DNA of 54,672 nucleotides, taken from positions 1 through 54,672 of the forward strand of contig NZ_JALOBS010000032.1 of assembly GCF_023228165.1 (NCBI RefSeq). Direction: 5' to 3'. A program made the translations under genes and the position numbers. This DNA is from Methylomonas sp. (lineage in GTDB: Bacteria > Pseudomonadota > Gammaproteobacteria > Methylococcales > Methylomonadaceae). The notes under the pieces are model-generated. The model saw only the letters and a list, made by a program, of their open reading frames with translations. It did no database searches and had not been told where the DNA came from. Shown here piece after piece: positions 17,943-26,441 of the stretch; within the stretch, counting starts at the first letter, position 1; each line of letters starts with the position of its first letter.

Positions 17943-18394
17943 GCTAAATCTAAATAGGTTTGTAATAAAGACAGCGGATGATGCTGACCTTTTAAATATT
18001 CATCTACGCAAATTAATACCAGTGGGCTGCGTAATTGGTCACGCTTTGCCATGATTTCCTGATGACTTAGCCAATGGGTTGCAAGTATGCCGGTATCCAG
18101 GGCTTGGTCGGGGTTATGGCTATGCACGCTGCCGGTAAAACAAAAACGCACGAAACTTGGGAAGTCAGGGGTTTTACGCCAGAGCTGAACGGCCACCAGG
18201 GCTTCCGGCTGAAACTGCCAGGCGGTTTCTTCCAGAACTTCGCGCTTGATTGCGCTGATCAAATCTTCGCCCGGCTCCAGATGGCCGGCAGGTTGATTGA
18301 ACGCAATGCCATTGTCCGTTGTCTCTTCGACCAGTAAATAGCGCTGGTTTTTCTGAATGACAGCGGCAACGGTGACGTGGGGTTTCCAAACCAT
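17939..18394 (-). CDS. nudJ: NudJ-type Nudix hydrolase
   Basis: The 151-aa protein has the Nudix box GHLEPGEDLISAIKREVLEE. The box glycine expected after EE-x is alanine (EETAW), a small deviation; the catalytic glutamates are kept. The N-terminus KPHVTVAAVIQKNQRYLLVEE and the place directly before mnmA match E. coli NudJ, a phosphatase acting on HMP-PP and nucleoside di- and triphosphates. The substrate here is inferred from synteny. Confidence 0.88.
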   Translation of the reverse strand: MVWKPHVTVAAVIQKNQRYLLVEETTDNGIAFNQPAGHLEPGEDLISAIKREVLEETAWQFQPEALVAVQLWRKTPDFPSFVRFCFTGSVHSHNPDQALDTGILATHWLSHQEIMAKRDQLRSPLVLICVDEYLKGQHHPLSLLQTYLDLA

Positions 18395-18466
18395 GAGTGT
18401 CGGTAATGTCTTAAAGGAGGCGCATTTTACGCGAAATGTTTTTTATATGGGTAAAGATTGAAATTT

Positions 18467-18507
18467 GCCTGTTTAGGCGCTATGTTAAAACCCTGATACA
18501 AACAGGC
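18467..18507 (+). promoter_or_regulatory. Inverted repeat in the clpS leader
   Basis: GCCTGTTT at 18467-18474 is matched by AAACAGGC at 18500-18507, an 8-bp perfect inverted repeat with a 25-base spacer. It ends 11 bases before the clpS ATG, right before the AGGAAA ribosome binding site. It could be an operator or a 5' hairpin near the start of translation. Confidence 0.4.
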
Positions 18508-18518
18508 ACACCAGGAAA

Positions 18519-18842
18519 ATGACTGATTTCGATCCAATGAGAGATAATGAAGGCGATATTGTAGTTCAGCAGGCAAAACCGCAACTGAAAAGGCCGCCAT
18601 TATTTAAGGTATTGTTGTTAAATGATGACTTTACGCCCATGGATTTTGTGGTCGAAATTCTCACCTGTTTTTTTAATATGAGTCAGGAAAGAGCCACCCA
18701 AGTGATGCTGCAGGTGCATACGCAAGGCGTGGGGGTGTGTGGCACCTACACCAAAGACGTGGCCGAAACCAAGGTACATATTGTTAATGATTATTCCAGG
18801 GAGCATCATCATCCTTTGATGTGCACGATGGAAGAAGCGTGA
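18519..18842 (+). CDS. clpS: ClpS adaptor (N-recognin)
   Basis: ClpS binds proteins with N-terminal Leu, Phe, Tyr or Trp and hands them to ClpAP. The 107-aa protein has the family core: LLNDDFTPMDFVVEIL, the metal- and degron-pocket region, and VHTQGVGVCGTYTKDVAETK. The ribosome binding site is AGGAAA. clpA follows after 9 bases, so the adaptor and its unfoldase are made together. Aat and Bpt, which create the N-end signals, are encoded at 28.9-30.4 kb. Confidence 0.98.
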   Translation: MTDFDPMRDNEGDIVVQQAKPQLKRPPLFKVLLLNDDFTPMDFVVEILTCFFNMSQERATQVMLQVHTQGVGVCGTYTKDVAETKVHIVNDYSREHHHPLMCTMEEA

Positions 18843-18851
18843 GAGGTAGCC

Positions 18852-21131
18852 ATGCTAAGCAAAGAACTTGAAGTGACATTGAATGCCGCGTTTACAAATG
18901 CTCATGCCAAACGGCACGAATTTATAACTGTCGAGCATTTGTTATTGTCGTTACTGGATAACGTCACCACCATTCCAATATTGATTGCCTGTGGTTGCAA
19001 TGTAAATGCGTTACGCGCCGAGCTAACTCGTTTCATTGATGAAACCATTTCCTTGATTCCGGAGGGTATACAGCGGGAAACCCAACCCACGTTAGGATTT
19101 CAAAGGGTTTTGCAGCGCGCGGTGTTTCATGTGCAGGCTTCCGACAAAAAAGAGGTTACCGGCGCTAATCTGTTCGTCGCCTTATTCAGTGAACAGGATT
19201 CGCATGCCGTTTATTTGTTGAATAGACAGGATATTACCCGCTTGGATGTGGTTAATTATCTGGCGCACGGCGTCTCGAAAATCGAGCAGCAGCAAAAACA
19301 AGGCCCTAGCGAAGAGACCGAGACCGAGCGGGGTATCAGCGATGCCACTGCCAGCCCGCTGGAAAAATATGCGACCAATCTGAATGAAGAAGCGATCAAG
19401 GGCAATATCGATCCGCTAATCGGGCGCGATTTGGAAGTGGAAAGGACCATACAGGTTTTATGCCGCCGGCGTAAAAACAATCCGTTATTGGTAGGCGAAG
19501 CCGGAGTCGGCAAAACCGCCATTGCCGAGGGCTTGGCTAAACGCATAGTGGAAGAACAAGTCCCGGAAATTTTGTTGAATAATGTCATCTATTCGCTGGA
19601 TATGGGGGCGTTGGTTGCGGGTACCAAATATCGGGGCGATTTTGAAAAACGCCTGAAGTCATTGGTTGCGCAGCTTAAAAAAGAACCCAATTCAATTTTA
19701 TTCATTGACGAAATACATACCATTATAGGGGCCGGTTCCGCTTCCGGCGGGGTGATGGATGCATCCAACCTGATCAAGCCGGTGTTGGCTTCGGGACAAC
19801 TGCGTTGCATCGGCTCTACTACCTATCAGGAATATCGCGGTATTTTTGAGAAAGACCATGCCTTGGCCAGACGCTTCCAGAAAATCGATGTCGTCGAGCC
19901 TAGTGTTGAAGATGCAGTACAGATTTTAAAAGGTCTTAAAACCCGCTTTGAAGAGCATCACGGTCTTAAATATACTCAAGAGGCTTTACGGGCAGCGGTG
20001 GAATTGTCGGTGAGGTATATCACCGATAGGCATTTGCCGGATAAAGCCATTGACGTTATCGATGAAGCGGGCGCGAGGCAGCGCTTATTCGTGGAAAGCG
20101 AGCGTAAGGCCACTATTGATGCGCCGGACATTGAAGAAATCATCGCTAAGATAGCCCGGGTGCCGGCCCAATCGGTGTCTTCCAGCGATAAGGACAAATT
20201 GGCCAGTCTGGAAAAAAATCTGAAAATGCTGGTGTTTGGACAGGACGAAGCGATTTCGGAGCTGACTTCCGCTATCAAGCTGTCGCGTGCCGGCTTGCGC
20301 GATATCACTAAAACCATAGGATCATTTCTGTTTGCTGGACCTACCGGGGTGGGGAAAACCGAAGTGACCCGGCAGTTGGCGAAGGTATTAGGCATAGAAC
20401 TGATTCGCTTCGATATGTCCGAATATATGGAGAGGCATACGGTATCACGCCTGATTGGCGCGCCTCCGGGTTATGTCGGTTTTGATCAGGGCGGATTGTT
20501 GACCGAAGCGGTAACCAAACACCCGCATTCGGTATTGTTGCTTGACGAGTTGGAGAAAGCCCATCCCGATGTGTTCAATCTGCTGTTACAAGTCATGGAT
20601 CATGGCACCTTGACCGACAATAATGGTCGTAAAGCCGATTTTCGCAACGTTATCTTGATTATGACCACCAACGCCGGGGCCGAGGAAGGCAGTCGGGCTT
20701 CGATAGGTTTTACCGAGCAAAATCATGCCACCGATAGCATGAAAGTGATCGAGCGCGGTTTTTCGCCGGAATTTAGAAACCGGTTGGACGCCATTGTGCA
20801 GTTCAAGCCTTTGGATATCAGCGTGGTTGGCAGTGTGGTCGATAAGTTTATTTTCGAACTTGAGTCGGTTTTGGCGGATAAAAACGTCACTTTGACGCTG
20901 GAGACGGATGCTCGGATTTGGCTGGCGGAACGCGGTTATGACGAAAAAATGGGTGCAAGACCTATGGCGCGCCTGATTCAGGAAAAAGTCAAAAAACCAC
21001 TATCCGAGGATCTGTTGTTCGGCCGTTTGATAAACGGAGGGCATGTACGGATTTTTGTCGAAAACGATCAGCTGGCTTTTGGCATCGAAGGCAAGCAACT
21101 CGTGGTTTCGGAATTGAATCAGATGGTTTAA
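18852..21131 (+). CDS. clpA: ClpA unfoldase
   Basis: ClpA is the AAA+ partner of ClpP that unfolds substrates, including those delivered by ClpS. The 759-aa protein has the Clp N-domain, Walker A at about residues 215-222 (GEAGVGKT), a second Walker A at about 496-503 (GPTGVGKT) and the FLFAG and LLLDELEKAHPDV segments of the second AAA+ module. The length matches E. coli ClpA (758). No clpP is in the window. The gene ends just before an inverted repeat shared with the convergent infA. Confidence 0.98.
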   Translation: MLSKELEVTLNAAFTNAHAKRHEFITVEHLLLSLLDNVTTIPILIACGCNVNALRAELTRFIDETISLIPEGIQRETQPTLGFQRVLQRAVFHVQASDKKEVTGANLFVALFSEQDSHAVYLLNRQDITRLDVVNYLAHGVSKIEQQQKQGPSEETETERGISDATASPLEKYATNLNEEAIKGNIDPLIGRDLEVERTIQVLCRRRKNNPLLVGEAGVGKTAIAEGLAKRIVEEQVPEILLNNVIYSLDMGALVAGTKYRGDFEKRLKSLVAQLKKEPNSILFIDEIHTIIGAGSASGGVMDASNLIKPVLASGQLRCIGSTTYQEYRGIFEKDHALARRFQKIDVVEPSVEDAVQILKGLKTRFEEHHGLKYTQEALRAAVELSVRYITDRHLPDKAIDVIDEAGARQRLFVESERKATIDAPDIEEIIAKIARVPAQSVSSSDKDKLASLEKNLKMLVFGQDEAISELTSAIKLSRAGLRDITKTIGSFLFAGPTGVGKTEVTRQLAKVLGIELIRFDMSEYMERHTVSRLIGAPPGYVGFDQGGLLTEAVTKHPHSVLLLDELEKAHPDVFNLLLQVMDHGTLTDNNGRKADFRNVILIMTTNAGAEEGSRASIGFTEQNHATDSMKVIERGFSPEFRNRLDAIVQFKPLDISVVGSVVDKFIFELESVLADKNVTLTLETDARIWLAERGYDEKMGARPMARLIQEKVKKPLSEDLLFGRLINGGHVRIFVENDQLAFGIEGKQLVVSELNQMV

Positions 21132-21140
21132 ACGGGTAGA

Positions 21141-21178
21141 GCAATCGCAATCCCGTGGAAAACGGGATTAGCGATTGC
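21141..21178. terminator. Long inverted repeat overlapping the infA stop codon
   Basis: GCAATCGC and AATCCCGT at 21141-21156 pair with ACGGGATT (21162-21169) and GCGATTGC (21171-21178), with a single bulged A and a 5-base loop. The 16-bp stem covers the last infA codons and its stop, and lies 10 bases after the clpA stop. It is probably a shared transcript end for both convergent genes, although no T-run follows on either strand. Confidence 0.6.
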
Positions 21179-21386
21179 GGAATGTGATGCGGCCTTTGGT
21201 CAGGTCGTAGGGAGTCATTTCTACTCGGACTTTGTCACCGGTCAGAATACGAATATAGTGTTTACGCATTTTGCCGGAAATGTGAGCGGTCACAATATGC
21301 CCGTTTTCCAGTTCGACACGAAACATGGTATTAGGCAGGGTGTCGATAACCTTACCATCCATTTCAATTTGATCTTCTTTTGCCAT
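21168..21386 (-). CDS. infA: Translation initiation factor IF-1
   Basis: IF-1 is the OB-fold factor that occupies the ribosomal A site during initiation. The 72-aa length equals E. coli IF-1, and the sequence (AKEDQIEMDGKVIDTLPN, KVRVEMTPYDLTKGRI) is canonical. A fair ribosome binding site (CAGGTG) precedes the ATG. It is convergent with clpA, as in Pseudomonas, where bpt and aat are next to it; here a 7-kb cassette separates them. Confidence 0.98.
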   Translation of the reverse strand: MAKEDQIEMDGKVIDTLPNTMFRVELENGHIVTAHISGKMRKHYIRILTGDKVRVEMTPYDLTKGRITFRNR

Positions 21387-21460
21387 AAATACACCTGTCG
21401 GATAAAAAACCGGTATCTTAGCACGAATCTGTTTTATTATGACTTAAGTTGTATGGAATT

Positions 21461-21489
21461 TTGACATTTTCAGACTGGCGGAATACTCT
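21461..21489 (+). promoter_or_regulatory. Putative promoter of the sigma-factor cassette
   Basis: A perfect -35 hexamer TTGACA (21461-21466) is followed after exactly 17 bases by TACTCT (21484-21489). It leaves a leader of about 190 bases before the sigma-factor start. I do not see a clear Fur box around it, although FecI-type genes are usually Fur-regulated. Confidence 0.4.
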
Positions 21490-21678
21490 GCACGGGTTGA
21501 AAGCCGGTACGGTTTGTAACTTCAAAACATGCGTTCAACGCCGCGCGGGTTCGATCGGGGCACGCGGTCGGAATTCAAGGATCATTTATATTTTCATCTC
21601 TACCAGCCAATAGCATGGACCCGCTAAAGCCATTAAACACATTTGCGATTCCGGCGAATCAAATCTCACCCGCGACTC

Positions 21679-22206
21679 ATGTCGGATAGTATCCAAGCAC
21701 TCAATTACGATTTAATCTGGAACGATTCGCTAGCGGATGACTTGCGGCGTTTCTTAACCAAGCGCTTGAAATGCGCGGAAGCCGCCGCCGATTTAACGCA
21801 GGAAACCTACTTGCGCCTGCATCAGCAAAATAGTGCTGCGGATACTCAGCACGATAACGCGCGTGCTCTGGCTTTTCATATAGCCATGAATCTGGCGGTT
21901 GACTATCAACGTAAAGCATCGGTTAGAAATCGATATCTGGTTGCCGAGAGCATCGATGCCATCGCTGAAACGCCTTCCGGCAGCCAGACACAGCCTGAAC
22001 GCATTTTGATCGCCCAACAGCGTTTGGCGATCCTGCAAACTGCTCTGGATGAATTATCGCCGGTTTGCCGTACCGTGTTTTTACTACATGGCGTCGAAGG
22101 CTTGAAGTATGCGGAAATTGCCGTGCGCATGGGTATATCAGTATCCATGGTCGGCAGGCACTTGGCGCAAGCCATGCTTCATTGCGCCAGCCGGGTAGGC
22201 GAATGA
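21679..22206 (+). CDS. FecI-type ECF sigma factor
   Basis: The protein is an ECF sigma-70 family factor of the iron-starvation type. Region 2 is seen in LRRFLTKRLKCAEAAADLTQ and the following NLAVDYQRK; region 4 in LDELSPVCRTVFLLHGVEG and MGISVSMVGRHL. The ATG at 21679 gives 175 aa and starts at the usual point before region 2; an ATG at 21643 adds 12 poor residues. Neither has a strong ribosome binding site. It is followed by its FecR anti-sigma gene and an STN-containing TonB receptor, the classic cell-surface signalling set: substrate binding outside triggers FecR to release the sigma factor, which transcribes the receptor. Confidence 0.92.
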   Translation: MSDSIQALNYDLIWNDSLADDLRRFLTKRLKCAEAAADLTQETYLRLHQQNSAADTQHDNARALAFHIAMNLAVDYQRKASVRNRYLVAESIDAIAETPSGSQTQPERILIAQQRLAILQTALDELSPVCRTVFLLHGVEGLKYAEIAVRMGISVSMVGRHLAQAMLHCASRVGE

Positions 22207-22299
22207 ATTTCGGTTTTGTTGATTTTGGATTGATCCCTTCTTATCGGTGCAAGTCGTCCGCTGTTTCGATAAGTTACCGCTTATGCTTGGAATGCTGAT

Positions 22300-23370
22300 A
22301 TGGCCCCAAATTTAGACGATGCGCGTAAACAGCTGGCCATTGAATGGCTGGTTCGCTTGCGGGCCGACGATTTGACCGATGCGGAAATGAGTTCGTTCGC
22401 CGCCTGGTTGGCGGAGGATTATCGGCATTCCGAAGCATTTGCCTTCGCGGAAGACTTGTTCGATGAGATGGTGAATGCAGCCGGTTCGGCGGCGACGTCG
22501 GCGGTTGATTGCTTAGAGAATCATCAAACCGCACTGTCCGTAACGCCTTTGCAACATGTATCCTTAGCGCCCGGGCAGGGCCCATCCCGCCAACTGCCGC
22601 CCCGCCATTCTCGTTGGGGAGTGGGCGCATTGGCAATCGCGGCGGTTTGGTTGTTTGCCGTGGTTTTAGTGATGCCGGAAAATACCCATCCCCTGGCTCG
22701 TCTGTTAAGCGACTATCACACTGAAACCGGTGAATTGCGCGATATCGAATTAACGGACGGCAGCCATATGCTGCTCAACACCAACAGTGCGGTTTCAGTG
22801 GCTTACGATGAGTCGAAGCGGAAAATTACCCTGCACCATGGTCAAGTCCGCTTTACAGTGGCCAAAGATGAGCGGCGGCCATTCGACGTCAGGATGGATG
22901 ATCTACAAGCACGTGCATTAGGCACCGTGTTTGAAGTTTACCGTCCGGATGGCGACAATGTCAGTGTGACGGTGCAACAACATGCCGTTAAAGTCGATAT
23001 CGGTCGCGACGCCGATGGTAGTTCGACGGGAAGCGCGCCAGTCAATACCTTTACGTTGCGGGTTGGCCAAAATTTGCGCTATGGTTACGACGGCAAGCCG
23101 CCCACGGTGCGCGAAGTCGAATTGGAGCAAGCTACCGCATGGCAGCAGCAGAAATTATTTATCAGCGATCGACCTTTGGGGGAATTGATTGCGGAACTCA
23201 ACCGCTACCGCGTTGGGCGGATATTCTTAAGCGATGCGCAATTGAGCGAACTTCGGGTAACCGGCGTGTTTCCACTCGACAGGCCGGACGATATATTGCG
23301 CGCGGTGGCGGACGTATTGGGCTTGCAAGCAACCCAACTGGGTCCGTTGTGGGTTTTATTACATCGGTGA
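22300..23370 (+). CDS. FecR-type anti-sigma factor
   Basis: This 356-aa protein relays the signal from the TonB receptor to the sigma factor. The N-terminal DUF4880 domain is cytoplasmic (EWLVRLRADDLTDAEMSSFAAWL). A single transmembrane helix lies at about residues 108-125. The periplasmic FecR domain (ELTDGSHMLLNTNSAV, HHGQVRFTV) follows, and the C-terminal STN-like segment (IAELNRYRVGRIFLSD) would contact the receptor's STN domain. It lies 93 bp after the sigma gene and 106 bp before the receptor. Confidence 0.93.
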   Translation: MAPNLDDARKQLAIEWLVRLRADDLTDAEMSSFAAWLAEDYRHSEAFAFAEDLFDEMVNAAGSAATSAVDCLENHQTALSVTPLQHVSLAPGQGPSRQLPPRHSRWGVGALAIAAVWLFAVVLVMPENTHPLARLLSDYHTETGELRDIELTDGSHMLLNTNSAVSVAYDESKRKITLHHGQVRFTVAKDERRPFDVRMDDLQARALGTVFEVYRPDGDNVSVTVQQHAVKVDIGRDADGSSTGSAPVNTFTLRVGQNLRYGYDGKPPTVREVELEQATAWQQQKLFISDRPLGELIAELNRYRVGRIFLSDAQLSELRVTGVFPLDRPDDILRAVADVLGLQATQLGPLWVLLHR

Positions 23371-23476
23371 GCTGCGTTTTTCAATAGACTCGCGCGCCGC
23401 GATAGAGGGGCGGGGAGTATATCCCAAGCCGTTTTCGTTTGCTAAAGACTGTTAGGACAGCAAACCATCGGGCCAT

Positions 23477-26005
23477 TTGACAGGGAGTAGTTTGAAATTG
23501 CCGTTACGCAGTAGGATAGCTTGCCCGGAGTTTACGCCGACGCATAAGCAGCCGCAGTCAAGCAAGGGTGGTCACCCTTTTGCCGCCTCGCCATTTTTAA
23601 AGCCGTTTCTGATGCTTATCGGCCTTATGCTGTTTAGCAGTCGTATTGTTGCGGCGGAAGTCTGGCATTATTTCAATATTCCCGCCCAATCATTAAACAA
23701 TGCCTTGGTAAAATTCGCCGCGGACACTAACCTTGCCGTGATTTTCTCCGCCGATGCGGTACGTGGGATGACTGCCGAGGAATTGCAAGGGAAAATGACT
23801 GTGGAACAGGGGTTGAGCCGCTTGTTAAACGATAGCGGCTACACCTACCGTTTCATCGACGCGACAACGGTAACCTTGACACCAATCTCAACACAGGCAA
23901 TTGAAATCAAACAGCCTGCCTCGGTAATCCTGGATACCACGATAGTGATAGATCGAGCGGAGGGCATCTGGCCGGATGAATTGGCGGAAACCCGCTTCGA
24001 TGATCCGCTCGATTACCAAGCGGTCAGTGCCACCACGGCCACCCGAACCGATACCCCCATCAAACAAATTCCGCAATCGATACAGACAGTCAAGCACTCG
24101 TTAATCGATGATCAGCAAAACATCACTCTTAGTGAATCCTTGTATAACGTCAGCGGAGTCGTGCCGAGAAATTCCTTGTTTACCCCGGTTATCGAAGGTA
24201 CCTTGCTGCGCGGCTTCCGGGCGGAACAACTGATAGACGGTTTTACCCAGTATTACAATACGGGCGACAGAGAGAGCCTTGTCAATGTGGACAGAGTTGA
24301 AGTGCTTAAAGGCGCCAATGCGATTTTTTATAGTGGCGGTTCGGGCTCGCCGGTCGGTGGTGTCATCAACGTGGTTTCCAAGCAGCCCAAATTTCATGCC
24401 TTTCGGGAAATGGGTTTTAAAGCCGGCAGTCATGCGTTCTACCAACCTTATATCGATATTAATCAACCGCTTAATGAAAATGTGTTGTTTCGTATCACCG
24501 CCGAGTATACAAACTCGGATAGCTGGGTTGATGTCATCCATACCGAGCGGTTTAATGTCAATCCAACGCTGGTTTTAACCGACAACGCCGATACCAAGCT
24601 TACGCTGCACGGCAAGCTATCGCACTGGCAACAACCGGAATACCAGGGGCTGCCCGCTAGCGGGACGTTGGCGGGCAGTTTTAGCGTCGAGCCGCTAACC
24701 TTTATCGGCCCTACCGACATGCCCGACAGCCGCTCCGACAACGACGCCGTGTGGTTAAACTTGAAGCAGCGCATAGACCAAGTCTGGGCCGTGGATGTGC
24801 GGGCTCGTTATGGGGTGTCCGAGTTTACCGAAAAAATCCAGACCTTATTTAACGGTGCATCGTTTATCGCCGATACACCGCTGCTGGCGCCCTCTACCTG
24901 GGCTGTTGTGAATGGCGAGTTATCTCAACGACAGCAAGAAATCAGTTTTCAGGGGTTCGCGCAAGCCCAGTTTAATTTCGTCGGCATCGAACATGTGTTT
25001 TTAGTCGGCGGCGATCTCGGTGAACTGCGGGACCAGGGGTATATCGATGTTGCCAGCCGAATTTCCGGTCTGGTCGATCTGGCTAGCCCGAACTTTGCAA
25101 GCGCCTATCAAATACCCGGACCCGCTCGGAATAACCAGTTTACAGTCAACACGACTTACGGCGGATATTGGCAATTACAGAGTCATATTCGGCAACGTCT
25201 GCACACCTTACTCAGCCTGCGGCTGGGAGGGGTAGAGATTGGATTTGATAATTCGCTAAGCCATCTTTCCAGTAAAACAGCACGGTTGAAGTTATTGCCG
25301 AAGATAGGCGCCAGTTATGATGTGACCGGGGATATTTCAGTCTTTGCGGCATATAGCGAAGGCATGCGCGGACAGCCGTTCTTCAATTTTGCCAGCGCGC
25401 CGATACCCGAGCTCTCCCGGCAAATGGAGGCGGGACTGAAATGGGATTTTTCCGGTCGGTTGAGCGGACAATTCGCCGTTTACCAAATCGACCGAAACCA
25501 GGTTGCGGTGGCGACGCCTGCAAACGCGGCGCTGTATACCGCAAGCGGGCGGCAGCGGGCGCGGGGCATTGAGGTGGATTTAGTCTGGCGGCCGCTGGAG
25601 CAAGTCAACGTTTTGGCTAATTATGCCCACACCGATGCCCGTTTCGCCGATGAAGACGCCGGCAGCCGCTTGCCCTGGGTTCCCGAGGACTCCGGACGAG
25701 TCTGGGCGCACTACCGGTTTAACGATGAAACGCTGCGGGGATTAGGTATCGGTGTCGGTGTTTATCTGAGCTCCGGAGCTTACTTAGCCAAGCAAAATCA
25801 GTACAAAACCCCCGGCTATTATAATTTCGATGCGGCGATCAGTTATGAAACCGGCGCCTTCAAGCTGGCCGCCAGTGTCAAGAATCTAACTGACCAGGCG
25901 TATTACCAACCTTATCAATATTTCGGCGGCGGTTATGCCGGCGGCGGGCGAGTGGCTCCCGCGGCCGGCCGCATGCTATTTCTCTCCGCCTCGGTGACGT
26001 TTTAA
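23477..26005 (+). CDS. TonB-dependent siderophore receptor with STN domain
   Basis: This 842-aa outer-membrane receptor has a hydrophobic signal segment at about residues 40-60, an STN signalling domain at about 63-135 (FNIPAQSLNNALVKFAADTN), a plug with the LKGANAIFYSGGSGSPVGGVINVVSK signature region, and a 22-strand barrel ending in the aromatic outer-membrane signal ASVTF. The architecture is that of FpvA/FhuE/FecA transducers of ferric siderophores. The start is uncertain: the reading begins with a TTG at 23477, other TTG codons follow at 23492 and 23498 after an AGGGAG site, and all leave an unusually long N-terminus before the signal core. The ligand cannot be named from sequence; no siderophore synthesis or inner-membrane transporter gene is nearby. 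Confidence 0.93.
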   Translation: MTGSSLKLPLRSRIACPEFTPTHKQPQSSKGGHPFAASPFLKPFLMLIGLMLFSSRIVAAEVWHYFNIPAQSLNNALVKFAADTNLAVIFSADAVRGMTAEELQGKMTVEQGLSRLLNDSGYTYRFIDATTVTLTPISTQAIEIKQPASVILDTTIVIDRAEGIWPDELAETRFDDPLDYQAVSATTATRTDTPIKQIPQSIQTVKHSLIDDQQNITLSESLYNVSGVVPRNSLFTPVIEGTLLRGFRAEQLIDGFTQYYNTGDRESLVNVDRVEVLKGANAIFYSGGSGSPVGGVINVVSKQPKFHAFREMGFKAGSHAFYQPYIDINQPLNENVLFRITAEYTNSDSWVDVIHTERFNVNPTLVLTDNADTKLTLHGKLSHWQQPEYQGLPASGTLAGSFSVEPLTFIGPTDMPDSRSDNDAVWLNLKQRIDQVWAVDVRARYGVSEFTEKIQTLFNGASFIADTPLLAPSTWAVVNGELSQRQQEISFQGFAQAQFNFVGIEHVFLVGGDLGELRDQGYIDVASRISGLVDLASPNFASAYQIPGPARNNQFTVNTTYGGYWQLQSHIRQRLHTLLSLRLGGVEIGFDNSLSHLSSKTARLKLLPKIGASYDVTGDISVFAAYSEGMRGQPFFNFASAPIPELSRQMEAGLKWDFSGRLSGQFAVYQIDRNQVAVATPANAALYTASGRQRARGIEVDLVWRPLEQVNVLANYAHTDARFADEDAGSRLPWVPEDSGRVWAHYRFNDETLRGLGIGVGVYLSSGAYLAKQNQYKTPGYYNFDAAISYETGAFKLAASVKNLTDQAYYQPYQYFGGGYAGGGRVAPAAGRMLFLSASVTF

Positions 26006-26254
26006 GCTACGCCGCTATGCTTTGGCCGGCTCCATAACCTTAAAAACACCGCGTTTCCGGCGAGCTGTTCCGGCCCGGTTCATACCCGTACAACCAGCGG
26101 CCAAAAAATTTTTCATTTTTTTGTAGTCATTTCTTTAACTCAAACGTTTTGATCATAAAGGGACGGTATTTATGCAGTATCCAGTGCTCGCTTGGCGGTG
26201 AGCGGCGTTGGGTTCTTCAAAAATGCCCAGGACGATACGCTCAAGGAGCAGAGC
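26006..26254. other. Intergenic region after the receptor
   Basis: This stretch lies between the receptor stop and the structured leader. It has GGCCGG near 26033-26038 and CCGGCC near 26070-26075, an inverted pair with a long spacer, and then an A/T-rich run (about 26104-26127). A terminator for the receptor, or a promoter for the PEP-CTERM unit, is expected here but neither is a confident match. No ORF is supported. Confidence 0.4.
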
Positions 26255-26345
26255 GACGTTGTAAGGATTGCAACCCCGCCACATCCGCCGTGAGACGGAG
26301 CCGGAAAGCCACGGGTCTTGGGAAGTAAGACAGCCGGGTTACCTT
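26255..26345 (+). promoter_or_regulatory. Structured leader RNA resembling a c-di-GMP-I (GEMM) riboswitch
   Basis: The 3' half (26304-26342) has the layout of GEMM RNAs: AAAGCC, AC, GGGTCTT, a short loop, AAGAC, AGCCGGGTTACC. GTCTT and AAGAC pair. Just upstream, CCGTGAGACGG (26288-26298) forms a small hairpin, and GCCGGAAAGCC stands where GEMM has GACGCAAAGCC. The 5' strand (the CACGCA...GGGCAAACC part) is less clear, so the match is partial. It ends about 97 bases before the first PEP-CTERM gene. The c-di-GMP-I class controls surface and motility genes in several proteobacteria. A cobalamin riboswitch was considered and fits less well. Confidence 0.5.
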
Positions 26346-26441
26346 CGATTGCCATCTGTTCATATCGTTTCGCCTGTTGGGCGATACCCGCGGTCTGGCG
26401 TTGGAGAATAACTGTAACCGAAATTAGTTAAGGAAAGAAAA

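Noticed and set aside
21387..21678. Fur box before the sigma-factor gene
   Set aside because: No sequence close to the 19-base GATAATGATAATCATTATC consensus was found, although one would be expected.
26255..26345. Cobalamin riboswitch
   Set aside because: Some short strings fit (GCCAC, GGGAAG, AGCC) but the conserved core before CCCCGCAACTG is missing; the GEMM layout fits better.
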